From Spirometra erinaceieuropaei (lineage: Eukaryota > Platyhelminthes > Cestoda > Diphyllobothriidea > Diphyllobothriidae), in assembly GCA_902702965.1 (NCBI GenBank), contig CACRXP010000017.1, forward strand, positions 1,572,023 to 1,636,022: DNA of 64,000 nt, in the 5' to 3' direction. Shown in pieces: positions 25,701 to 37,700 of this stretch. The position numbers and the translations under genes were made by a program. The notes under the pieces are model-generated. The model was not told where the DNA came from, did no database searches, and saw nothing but the letters and a program-made list of their open reading frames with translations. Positions within the stretch are counted from its first letter, which is position 1. Each line of letters starts with the position of its first letter.

Positions 25701-28700
25701 CCGATCTAGAACTGTTGCAGGGGCTGCAAAACGATGAGCAATATAAGCATGAAGTACGACCGACAGATGAGGATGAGAATGACTAGCTCTGGTCATCGCC
25801 AGGTGGACATACCTCAGTCCCGAACCAGGGCTAGTTGGATCTTGAGCATAACACTAACAACAACTATATACGGCAAACGAATAACAATGGACGATGTAAA
25901 TTAGTGGGGACTCACCATCACTCGTCTCAATGGAGGATGCAGAGTTGGCGATGGCTTTAGAATTGATCACTCCTCCACACAAGTAAGAGACCAGTTGGGC
26001 GACGATCAAGGCGAGAGGTTCCGAAGCTGCCATTTCAAAGGACAGAAGGGGACAAAATAAAAGATTCAAATACCTGACTAGAAACAAGAACAGTGGGCGA
26101 TAACTGGAAGTGCAGACGGAGGCGGAAGCCTATCTTTAGAAAACCAACCTTCAGGGGAAACTTCACAATCGGCGATTGCTTTTACTAGAGCGCCAATTTC
26201 AGTAACCGCCTTGGACGTGTAATTTGAGGCGACCTCTGAAAAAAAGGGGCGGGGGAGAATAAGGCACAGTTGGCAAATAAGACTTCACATTTGTACACTC
26301 TTTTAGTATAAGTGAAATGACCTTTTGGGTTCAGACAAAGAATTCGCTGAAATCATATAAATGCATACGAAACCTTTCGAGTTGGATGAGGTGCGAGTGA
26401 TCACACGAGGCGGGGGGGGGAATAAGCCGATCAAGTGAGGAGTGATCACAAACATTAGATAAATATTACTTGGTGTTGGAGGCGAAATCTGTAATCTATA
26501 CCTAATCTTCTAGCTGGCAGACTGGAAATTTCGGAAATCATAACCCAAAGTGAGACAAACCAAGAGTTCAGAGTCCGTGCAAGTTGGAATCTGAGCAGAC
26601 AGCACAGAGTTACTTCGGTTTTTGAACTGAATTGCGCGAAATCAGGGAGGCCAATAATTTTCTGATAGCTCAAACTCAAAATAGCAGAGCTCGCAGACCA
26701 ATTCAAGAACCTATTAGCTTTGAGGCGACATCCTACATCACAGAATCAGGACCATGACAGTTTTAGAATAGGCCAACGACAGGCCTTACAGGTCAAATTT
26801 GAGTGGTTAGACGACGAGTAATGCCTCTTATGCTAAACGTGTAAAATGAAGCTGACAGGTACGAAGGCTGAAAAAAGGAGATTTGAACAGGGCCGAGGGC
26901 GCTGGTCAGGCTAAGCAGCTCAGTCCAACGGGTTAACAAACTGTTATGTTAATACACACGAGACAACAGAAGAATCGAAAATTCGCCAGCATGGATTACA
27001 GAGGCGGCGCGAACAATGCGAAATCTCAGAATGCCAGCTCGACTGCTCTCACAAGGACGGAAACACTAAATTGCCAAAAAGGCAACCTGCCTGTCAGCCT
27101 AACTCGCCACACCGAAGATGAAAGTAGTCTGCCCTGTTGGGTACAGGATGACCCCGGGCACGAGCTAGCCAAATGAACAAAATCACAGGAGTTTGAGGCA
27201 AGTTGTAGGTAACGGGAGTAAGTTACAACCAGATGGCTTAGCTTCCCACCTGTATATTCGACAAGCTGTAACTAACAGCCAATAGAAATTATGGAAAAAA
27301 GGTACGAACCAGGACAACTTCTGCATTGCAGGAACTCGGGAAGCTCTAAGAGGGTTGGCACGCAGCGAATGTCCTCCAGAGCCCTGGCACAGGCCGCCTT
27401 AAGAAGACGATCCCGAATTTCCATAACAGCGGCCCTGCCGGCCTCTTGCAGTTGCACCTGTAGACGACTAATCCGGTCCTCTGCAGCCTGGAGGGCCAAA
27501 TTCTTCTCCTGCAAGTCGGCCTCCATGACGCGACGAGACTCAACGGAAGAGACCTGTTCAACCCGCAGAGCGGTCAGCTGGTTTTGGAGATCAGCAATCT
27601 GTACAAAGTTAGGAGAACGAGGTTGCGGTTAGGCTGAGAGACTGATTATGTAGTCAACGCGCTCTGTAATATCTAGAAAAAAAGCAAGCAGAAGTAAAGA
27701 CGTTTCATTTTCCATGGGTGAAGGTCACTTTGTCGGACACCATGTGGGTGAAATTGGAGTATGTTCTCCTGTTAAAGTTCCGGTGTGCTGTAGAGGAAGG
27801 TGGCAAACCCCCTGTTAGGAATCTATGGCGACGGTGAGCCTAACAACGATGACCCTGATGCCCTCCTGCACGCACTGGCTACCCAGAGTAAATTACGATA
27901 TTCCTCAACAGAAATTCTCCCAGAAAATAAATTTTAAGAACACGCGATTACCTACTAAATGACGAAGTAGCATAAGGTAGGAGAAAAAAGTAGTCCGTTC
28001 GATGCAGGTAATAGGAAGAATTTCCACTCAAAAGCCAGCATTGCAGATCTGAAGTTTTACTTGAAAACATATCTCATGAGCACTGCAAGTCAATTTCGGC
28101 AGTTAATTTAGATCCAATCCCAATGAATATCTGGCTACGAGTAGCTTGTGCTCGCCGGAAGATAAGAAACACCCTCAGGGCGTAAGGCCTACGTCCCATA
28201 TTCGTACAGAGCGTCTTAACGGGGGTCCGGGTCATTTGGCTAATCCAACGTCGACTTAGGTTTCTGTGGAGTTTGACGAAAGCACGATGCGCCGGGTGAT
28301 TTCATCCTTACCTTTCTCGTTTATAAAAAAGTTCTAGCCTTGGTAACGAATGACGTCTCTCTGGTCAAGAGCCTCATTGATTACAATGACAACAGACGTG
28401 GCCGAGGATTTTAGAGGAATTAGCTGTAGGCCTATAACGAGTGGCTGTATATCCATCTTAGTGCATACGTGCAGAGAGACTAGGCAACACGGCAACTTCA
28501 TCAGCATTGTCACGTTGAGCAATACATGAACTCTGCCATAAGAAAGGCAGGAGAGAACACAGTCCTGAATAGCGCCAGAGGCGACATCAAGGCGGCCCCT
28601 CTTTTCATGTACGCAGAATTCTGTTATTTCGAATGAATCGTAGCGGGGTCGTAACAAGTCGTCATGCAGCAAGGCCGGTCGGGGAGAGATCTTAAGTGAA

Positions 28701-31700
28701 GGACATGAATGCAGGGGTAAAAACCACAAAACGAGATCGGGCTGTAGATAGGCGCAGCGATGTTTATGGGCACTGCGACGCATGAGTGTAAACATGAAAG
28801 CAATCGGGAAATGTCTCTCGTGATCAACGGCTGTCGGTTTAGAGAAGTGGAGGGTTTGGAACATTCTGCGAAAACTCCTACTGAATAGTGTACAAGATCG
28901 GTTGGTAAACATAAGGTACGCAGACAGCACATTTGCGATCACAAACAAGCGAACTCAACTTAGGTTTTTTCGTTCAATAAATCAGGCTCATCCGTCGATC
29001 AAAGCTACACTGACGAGGGAAAAGACGGGGACTTCCCCCACTCGTGAAAGTTCTGAAAGGCCGAGGGCCTGACGGCTCAATACAAGCAAGCCTTTGGTGG
29101 GAAACCCGTTGTGCCTCCTAAGCAAAAAGGAAACCTGATCGCCGTTTGATCAAAGTGGCTAATAAAATTTGTCTCTCAGACAGTCTTGAAGCAGAATTAG
29201 AAAAAAGAAAGAAATGGCTATCCGGACTGATGTGCTGCGGAAAACGTGATTGATCGATGAAAACTCCACAGAGAAAGAAGGAGAACCTAATAAATATGAA
29301 ATTTTCGTTACAAGTCGATGGAATGAGCTGATGAGCAAGAAGATGTCTGAAGTAGGTCACCCTTTAGGGCCTCCTAGACGGCAAGGTAGAGGCATTGTTC
29401 CCAACTAATTCTATTCCACGTCCCTAGAGCAAAGACAAGCGGCGCCAGAGGTCATTTATGCGTATTTATTCTTTCACTTGAGCTTTTGTGGCAAGCTGCG
29501 TCGGTCGGTCGAGTAGGTGGTCCTGCAAAAAGTGAAAGAACACACGCAAACACGGCTAGAGAGAACATGAAGTAGCTCTGTCCTTGCACTGTTTCGAGAT
29601 GCTATCTGCCAAACGGACAGGAATCGCTCGTTCCAGGCAATTCGTGGAATGTCGACAAGCTATAAGAAATCGCTGTGACAGCACCCCCTTGATCCTCAGA
29701 AGGCAAAGACGATCAGAGTCCGGAAGGCGATACCGTGCGCACATGAATTTTGTGCAATCACCATAGCTGGCCTGCCGAACGCCCAAGTGCAGAATGGAGG
29801 CTGGGCGGACACAGTCGTCGTCCAGCCACAGCGAACATTTCCCTGCCTACATCTCTTTAGGTTATAACCTCGCTGAAGAGTAGTGACCTAATTAAGTACC
29901 GCGCCCGACTCGCCAATTTTTGACACTTTACACGAAACTGAGGATCCTCATTAACTCTTCACCATTTCACTTCGTTAAGGTACCCTGATGTGAACACTGG
30001 GGTGAAGTACAGAAAAAGTGAATATGTTCACGCACAGGCTCTTGCCAAACGGGCAGAAAAAAGACACTGATACCCGCGTAGATGCTGCTCGCAAAGATTT
30101 CGACAGTCTTGGACGGCGTATATGGACACGCCCGGTCAGCGCCTCTTAACTGTTCTAAATGCTAAGATATGGACGTGCAAGACCAGCTGGCACAGAGAAT
30201 TTTTTAATATTTTGCCTGACGACAACTCTTCGAATGAGGTACACTGACTTCGTATAGGCTGAAACGGTCTACATTCGCCGAGACAACATCGGGAGGATAT
30301 CTGCGGTCATTCGAAAAAGACGGCTGAAGTGGCCTAGTCACCTTCGCCGTCTCCTGCTCCATGGGCACAGTACTGCTGACTTTCATGACAGTTTGACCGT
30401 CGTGACCGACGATGTCCACCGTGTTCTCCACAGCAGAATGAGAACAGGCACGGTAATTTGCGCATGAGTCAGCTTGTAGCGAGTGTAGACCTGAGCTGCA
30501 TCTACAGCACTTCCTTCTCCCCCACCCCCACCTCAGTTCGTCGTCAAGACAGAGTCAAGAAGACCGGAGGCGGAGGAGGGGCCAGGTGGCGGGCACAGTC
30601 GAGCCCGCACCATGGCGTTCCACTCTACACCTCCTGGTCCACACAGAAAATAACCAGGTTTTTTTTAACCAACAACAGTGGGAGAGGGGGGGGGACTAGC
30701 GCGGCCGAAGCCACACCTAGGCGTACCGTCACATCCGGCTCAGATCCCACAAAGTAGGAGTGCCATAATGGCCACATTAAACCGGAGCCATCGCAGCCTG
30801 ACTCTTAGATCACCAGCCAGCCACTCCACACAAATACACAACACTGGGCCAATTGCGAGATCCAAATTATCCCGTCAGTTAGCAGTCTTCCATGTCACGG
30901 CTTTTAGCGCACCGTGATAGCTTCAAGCGCGTCAGATTGTTTATAATGAGGAAAATGCGCTGTCGTCGACCTCACTCTCTGTTCCCGTTCACATGCTCCA
31001 GGGTGTGCAAGGTGTACTAGGCGTGTCGATACTGCGGTGAGTTTCGCTGTCGTGGATACGCATGTGACCGAGTAGGCCCATGTAGTGCGCGAATGTGCGT
31101 GGGCAGTGTGGACATTGAAGAAGGATGTGGTGGGTGTATGTAGGTGCTCCAGGCACCGGTTAATGAGTCTCTGTGTGATGGATTCGTAAGTGACCGATCA
31201 GGCCGGTGTGTGAGGTAAGTGTATGTTCGCAGTATGGACAGGTTTGGACCGAGTCCACATCGCTGGAGGTGGGGATGGTGAATGTGTTGGTGGTTGACAG
31301 GGCGTCAGGGGCCTTTCATACAACACCGCTGACTAACTGGGGGCGGTGACGCAAAGGCAGTCCAAGACCCGCCTTGATACTGCCCGTGAAGACCTGGAGA
31401 TGATTTTTACACCCGTGCTGATCAGTTCTCGTCGCCGGGAAAAGAAGTGAGTGTGGGCTATCGCTGATCGTGGTGTATGAAGTGGCACACTCTGCGACAT
31501 CCTCGATACAATCCACATCAGGCACGGTCATAGCCGCACTAGATAGAAGTACCAGCAAAACCCAGGCGACTCGAGTCGAAATAATTGTAAGAAAATACCA
31601 AAAAAACGAGAGTAACCAGTACGTCAGGATTCTGCGTCAACGAGAGGCGCGCTTGGCAAGCCACAAGCACATCCCTAACAAGCAGACAAACGATTGTGTG

Positions 31701-34700
31701 TAATTACACTTAAACACGTGTAGTTTTCTTTTTGTAAAGCTATGACAGCGTTCGATCGGTAGCCAAGTGCGCACAAAAACGACCTTGAAGCAGGTTAATG
31801 ACAAATATAGGTAGAGAATACCGGCACATTTGGCGCCGCTCGAGATCATACATGCACCTATAGATTTGGCGTGCTATCACCGTCATTGCACGAAATGGAT
31901 CCCCATTTGTCTCACTGGGTGCCTCCTAAGTACTGTGAAGTAGGTTACTTATGGAAGACAGTGTGACCCATTAAATTTCGTCAGTGAACAAGTATCGCAA
32001 AGTCATTTACGTTTGGCAGTTGGCAAATCCTACCTTAAAGGCTACCTCACGCGCCTCGGATAAAATCTTGAAGTGTACGAGATTAAGGTCACATGAAATA
32101 GTTCTCAAACTTTGGATTATTAGGACATGTCATGATCAGATATCCACTACACGATCTGCCCTAAAAAACGATTATTTCGAAAGTCTGCACGGAGAAACCT
32201 CCTGTAGAGTAGAGAAAGACACAAAGGCATGCTGCTGAATTAAAAGAACTTCGGAGGTATGCTTTGTATATAAGACAAGGCACTGCAGGGCAATTCTATC
32301 CAACTCAGTCACCTCGTCAGCGAGGACAGCGGGCAGGGCTTGGTTCTAGAAAACAAAACCGGCACCCAAACGACTTGAAGCGGCTAGGTTAAAGCCTTGG
32401 AAAAGGACTGAGGAGAAGAGCGGTCAATTCTGAGGCGGACCCCGGATGGGAAGGAACTTTTGAAGTGAGAAAAACTGTGCGCCAACAAATAGGACTTCCC
32501 GAAAAGCGGAAATCTAAAGCAGATTACGTGTGAGGATGCGAGTCGGGTCAGAGCTTAAACCGGTCCTCTAAAAGACGCAAGGTATGAAGAGTAAAAAGGA
32601 GCACAGGCACAGCGGGTACCCGATGTGTAGTCACGCACCTGAGAATCGACAGCTGGCCCCGGAGCCTTCTGCAGTTCGCTGCACTGAGTTTGAAGAGCGC
32701 CTAGCTAAAATAAATGGAAACACTTAGGCTATGACAAAGGAAGTGAGCAGAAGGCGAGTGTAAGGGCAGGTAAATGGCAGAAGTACTGTAATACAAACGT
32801 CTGGAATAAGGGTTTCTGGTCAAACAGACTTCGTGCAGGACTTGCGTAAAAAAGGATCGAGAATTGAGAGACGAAAAAAGTTGAGAAATGCGGGCGGGGC
32901 ATTTGACCCGTCTTAGGCAGTACCTCCGATGACAGACCCCTCTGCACAAATTCGAAAGCTCAGGCAAATATGCTAACGGTTTCAGCGACTGACCGCTCTT
33001 CTGCTTTTTCTTCTAAGCAAGAACTAGAGAATAACGTCTTGATTCTGCAAGTTGTCTCATTCACTAGGGGTGGTCCCAGTAAGTAGTGTCGGAGTACAAC
33101 GTGAACCAATTGGAGTAGGGTCACAAAAGGATAGAAACAGGTGCTCAAAAGAAGGCCTACCTTTTTCTATGGCCGACGGTAGCGAGCTCTCGAATTCAAA
33201 GTAAGTGTAGCAGATATGCCATTTTGACTCAGTGAGCAAATAAGGCATTTTGAGACGGCTTTTTGATGCGTTAAAGAGAGTGGAGCGGTAAGAGTTCACA
33301 TTGTAGGAGGACGCTCGAGATTTTAAACTTTGTGATACAATAGAGTTACCCATTGGTGTTGAGTAGATGTGCACAGGAGGAGGTAATTCCCTGCTTTGGC
33401 AGATAGCGACACGAACAAATTGAAGAAATAATACGTCTTCATTAAAGTGTTGACGCGATGCTGGCATCGACCTCTAAATGCACTCTGCTCAATCCTTCAG
33501 ATCAGAAACTGGCAGCAAAACAGCTCTCTGGCTCGGCCGATTACCGGACCTTAATCCAGGTTAACATGCACGCGATGGCCTGGGTCACAGTTTCCAATAA
33601 ATGGGACAAATGTCGTTAGTCAATTCTAATTGACTCTAGCAGCCCAAAAGTGTGGACGAAGCCGCCCCAGACAGCGATTAACAAAATCAATCAAAGGATA
33701 TTAAAAAGGGTTGGTGTGCTAATCGCAAAAGCCATTGGTCCTCTGGTGAACTATTCAGAAGGTTTTTTAAAGGCAAGCTGTTGTGATAGTCTTGAACTTA
33801 CTGATATGAAACTCGCTAAGGAAACTTCCACTAAATAAAAGCAATCATTCCTATCTGATCGCTACCCACAGGCAAGACTATGCTATACGGGTTCATTCAA
33901 AAATGTCCTATATCAGGTTATAGTAGGTGCATTTTGGTAAGTGTGAAGGCGAACTGAGCCGCCGGTGGTCGTTCCAGGAAGTGCGCAGCAGTCTATACCA
34001 TACCGGAGCGCAACTTCGTGACGACCAAAGAAGAAGTTAAGCTCCGCAGTCAGCCGCCTGTTCGGCGCTAATAAGAGCGTCTGTGGCGGAAGACTGTTTT
34101 CAAACTTCAATACAATGACACCTCTGTTGCCATCCTGGCAGCTGAAGACGGCTTTTTCCCGACTGGGGCGAACTCCCTTCAAAGTGGACTGCAGGAAACA
34201 AATGGATGTCCACAAGCAAAACCACAGTAGGGAGGCACCACACTTTTTCGGAACTATAGGAAGCGAAATACCGGTCAAGAGAAGAAGACACAGTGCCATG
34301 GAAATGGGGGTTAACTCGCCTTGCGTAAAGTGTCTACATGCTCCTCTCTAAGTTTGGCGTAGACATCACGGATTTTTTTGTACTTCTCATCCGCGGCGGC
34401 AGCTGCTCCCGCCTTCTCTTTGAGATCCGCCGACAAATTCGCCACCTCCTGAAAGGAATGCAAATTAATTGGCCCTTTTTCCAAGTGGGGGGAGGGGGGA
34501 GGGGGAAAACGCGTCGCGCACCTTTACGCTCAAACTGGCAACAGGGCAGAAGCCAACACAGAGCCATTGAAACTGCCTGGCCATTTAAGCATAAAAAACT
34601 GTAGAGGAGAGCAAAGCTATTCTGAGTTTATGAATGAGCGCTCACAGCCAAAGCGGAGAGTTCAGTGAGGAGAACCTCAGCGAGGGCTAGGAGGCAAAAT

Positions 34701-37700
34701 ACGTTGAGTCGTCCAAAGAGAACACTGCACGGTCTCTACTGAAGCGGCGCTGCTACTCAGGAATACGTCAAGAATAGACTGGACATACGTCCGGTAATAA
34801 AAGATAATTGTGTGTACAATGTGAACTGAAGGCCACAAAGCCTTAAAAGTACTCTTTGACAGTTCCGTTGAACGCAACGAGGAATGCGCAGGTGGGAGTT
34901 TAATACTTATAAGTACGGCAGATAACTGTAGATCTCAGCAGTCGCCTGTGACAGTCTCATTGTGCTAGAATCCTCAAATGCGTAACTGACGGTTTCCGCG
35001 CTGCGTCGTTACATCTACTCGAGTTTCAATGGCGTCTACGGTGTGCCTGTAAGTTACCAGCATCTCGAACAGTTGATCGGAGGCTGTCCCATAAGGCTTA
35101 TGCAAGTGGCTCAGCAGTACAGCAAATGGCAGACTTCCGAGACAGAAATTCGCTCGAGGACCGCCTTAAAAGCGTCTGCGTACGCCTTCAGCATACTGTC
35201 GGACAGGCTCAGACTAGTCAACAAAGTCAAGCCGTTGCAATGAACACACTTTTAGATAGTGTAAGGAATCCCCGCTGGGGGATGGTTGTATGCACTCGAC
35301 AGGCCAAACTGGCAAATTTACGATTCCGGAGATTCCTGCCTCATCAAATTGCCATCAGCGAATGCACAGGTGCGGTGCTTAAATAAACCTGCCGAAGTAC
35401 GTCTCAGTTAGAGATATTTTCTGCCGACCGAAGCCAACTCAGACGCGGCCGTTATCCCCACCATTGCCGCGAAGCGGCCGGAGGTGACCGAACAGGCTCC
35501 TACAACAGTGATTAGACCCCAGTGAATGCACAGCTTAGATTCTTGCAGGTGGCGCCCACACTACGACACGAAAAGGAGACTGCTTTCTCTACTCATGGCG
35601 ACAACAACATGCACGACCCCTAACCTGAACACGTGGCTAGTCTAGAGAACGCTCACAAGTATGTAGTTGACTCGGTTTGCAGTGAAGTCATCGTTCGAGA
35701 ACAGAGACACTGTGTTCTGGTGTGTTAAAGGAGGGTACTTGCGATTGGCAGAGGGCACAGCTGAAAGGGATTACGTCATTTGTGACTAACATGCCGTAGA
35801 TTTTACTATCAATGACAACTGAAACTCCCATTAGATATGCATCCTTCTAAATAAATGCATTACTATTACTAATTGACGTGCTCTGGTACAGCCGCAGCAA
35901 AAAATATCATGCCGTCTGATTCATTAGAGCAATTTGACAAGCGTGCTTATAAAGAGTGTACCGGTCATGAAATATGAACGGGAGGTAAAACGTGTTCAAT
36001 AATTAAGCTGCGAATAACAAAAAGGGCAAAATGCAGTTACCTATTTACTAGCCTACTGCTGTCCGGCGTTAGAATGAGGCGTTTAATAGAACAATTGCGA
36101 AACCAGGTCTCACACTTACTCCTTCCGACGATCCCTCTCCGTCATCGACCACAAACCCACTGCTAGATGCGTCCGTCCGTCTAGGTTACGCGCCACCCAC
36201 AACCAAAGCAAAGACAGTTTCAGACTCAATACTAGTGACTGCTCCAAATTTTCAATTCAACACAACACATCAGATTTCTCCATAGCTCAAACTAACTCCA
36301 TGGTATCCGTGAACGCTAAAAGTATTCAGACTGCTACCAGAGTCTGGGTAGTCATGGGATCCGGCACGGGTGTTAACTGAATTCCAATTAACGAGTCGCC
36401 AACGACGAAAAGGAGATGGTCCGCCCGTAATGGCTAACTTCTGAGGGCAATATCCCAGGTAAGTAGACTTGGCAGAAATTAACATCTGTGATACCGATGC
36501 AATTTGGTAAGCAATCAAAGGGCTGTGCTGGAAATTGTGCCGTACGATCATCGTCGCTCACCTGCTCACGCTGCCCTGTAGGTAGGTACGGGATGGTGAC
36601 TTTTAGAGCGTCGCAGGCGACAGCTTGTACCGAATGCTCATCGCAGTGAGCACAGCACTGGTGACTTGCGCCTGATAGCAGACTCACGCAGCCTCTACCA
36701 TATTCTCTATTCACTTATCAGACTTAGCCTGATGGCAAACTAAAGTTAAGGCGGTCGGAGGCGCAGTGATTTACAAAGCTAAGCGGTCCGTATACGCGTG
36801 CCATACTCGACCCGGTTTCCACTGTGTGTGTGGGCTAGGATTCCTTGAGAACGGCTCGGGTCTGACACCAATAAGACTGCGTGAGATGCAGCCCCGTAGA
36901 CAACGTGACATCGCATTCATGGGGCAACTGATGGGTGACCACAGGTTCCCGTCAGACAACAACAAAAACATATTCAACATTGGTAGGGGGCGTTCGCCGA
37001 TCGGTCTTACAGAACCCACTCGTCCTGTTGTGCCTTACGGTCTCTCTCTCTCACGATCCCAACCAGCAGCCGCACAGCGGCGCATGATATAGGCAGAATG
37101 GTGCTACCGACAAAGACAAGGGAGACTGGAATGACCATTTCTGGCTTATTAGCCGTCGTCAGCCAGTAATACCCTACCCCGAAGTGTGGAACAACCGAGG
37201 CTCCATCACGCGACTTGTTGGTTAGAAGTCAAAAGTCTCTAACCACTGGGCCACGAGCCCATCGTCCTGTCGGTTTCGATCGGAAATGTACAATGGTAGA
37301 GGGGCGCTCATCGATCGTTCTTACGGAACTCACACGTCCCGTTGTGCCTTGCGGGCTCTCTCTCGAGCTCAACCAGCAGCCGCACAGCAGCACATGATAT
37401 AGGCAGAATGGTGATACCGACGTTGGCATTGGGCTTATGACTAACAGGTCGCAGGATCGAGCCCCAGGTGTTGCACACTTCGGGGTTGGGTACGACTGAC
37501 TGACGGCGGGTAATAAGACAGGAATGGCCACTTCAGTCCCCTTTGTCTTAGTCGGTAGCACCATTTTGCCTATATCCAACATTATGGCATAAAATAGCGG
37601 ATTGTAGCACTGAAAAACCGCAGATTTGAGTCCCTCTTCTGTGCCGATAGTGAAGTTGACAGAAAATAGCCTTTTCATGACCACCCAGACATTGAATATA

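Noticed and set aside
28334..28948. 204-codon open frame on the - strand
   Set aside because: No start or splice context, no recognisable domain, cysteine- and leucine-rich text of non-coding type. A weak RT-like reading on the other strand could not be supported.
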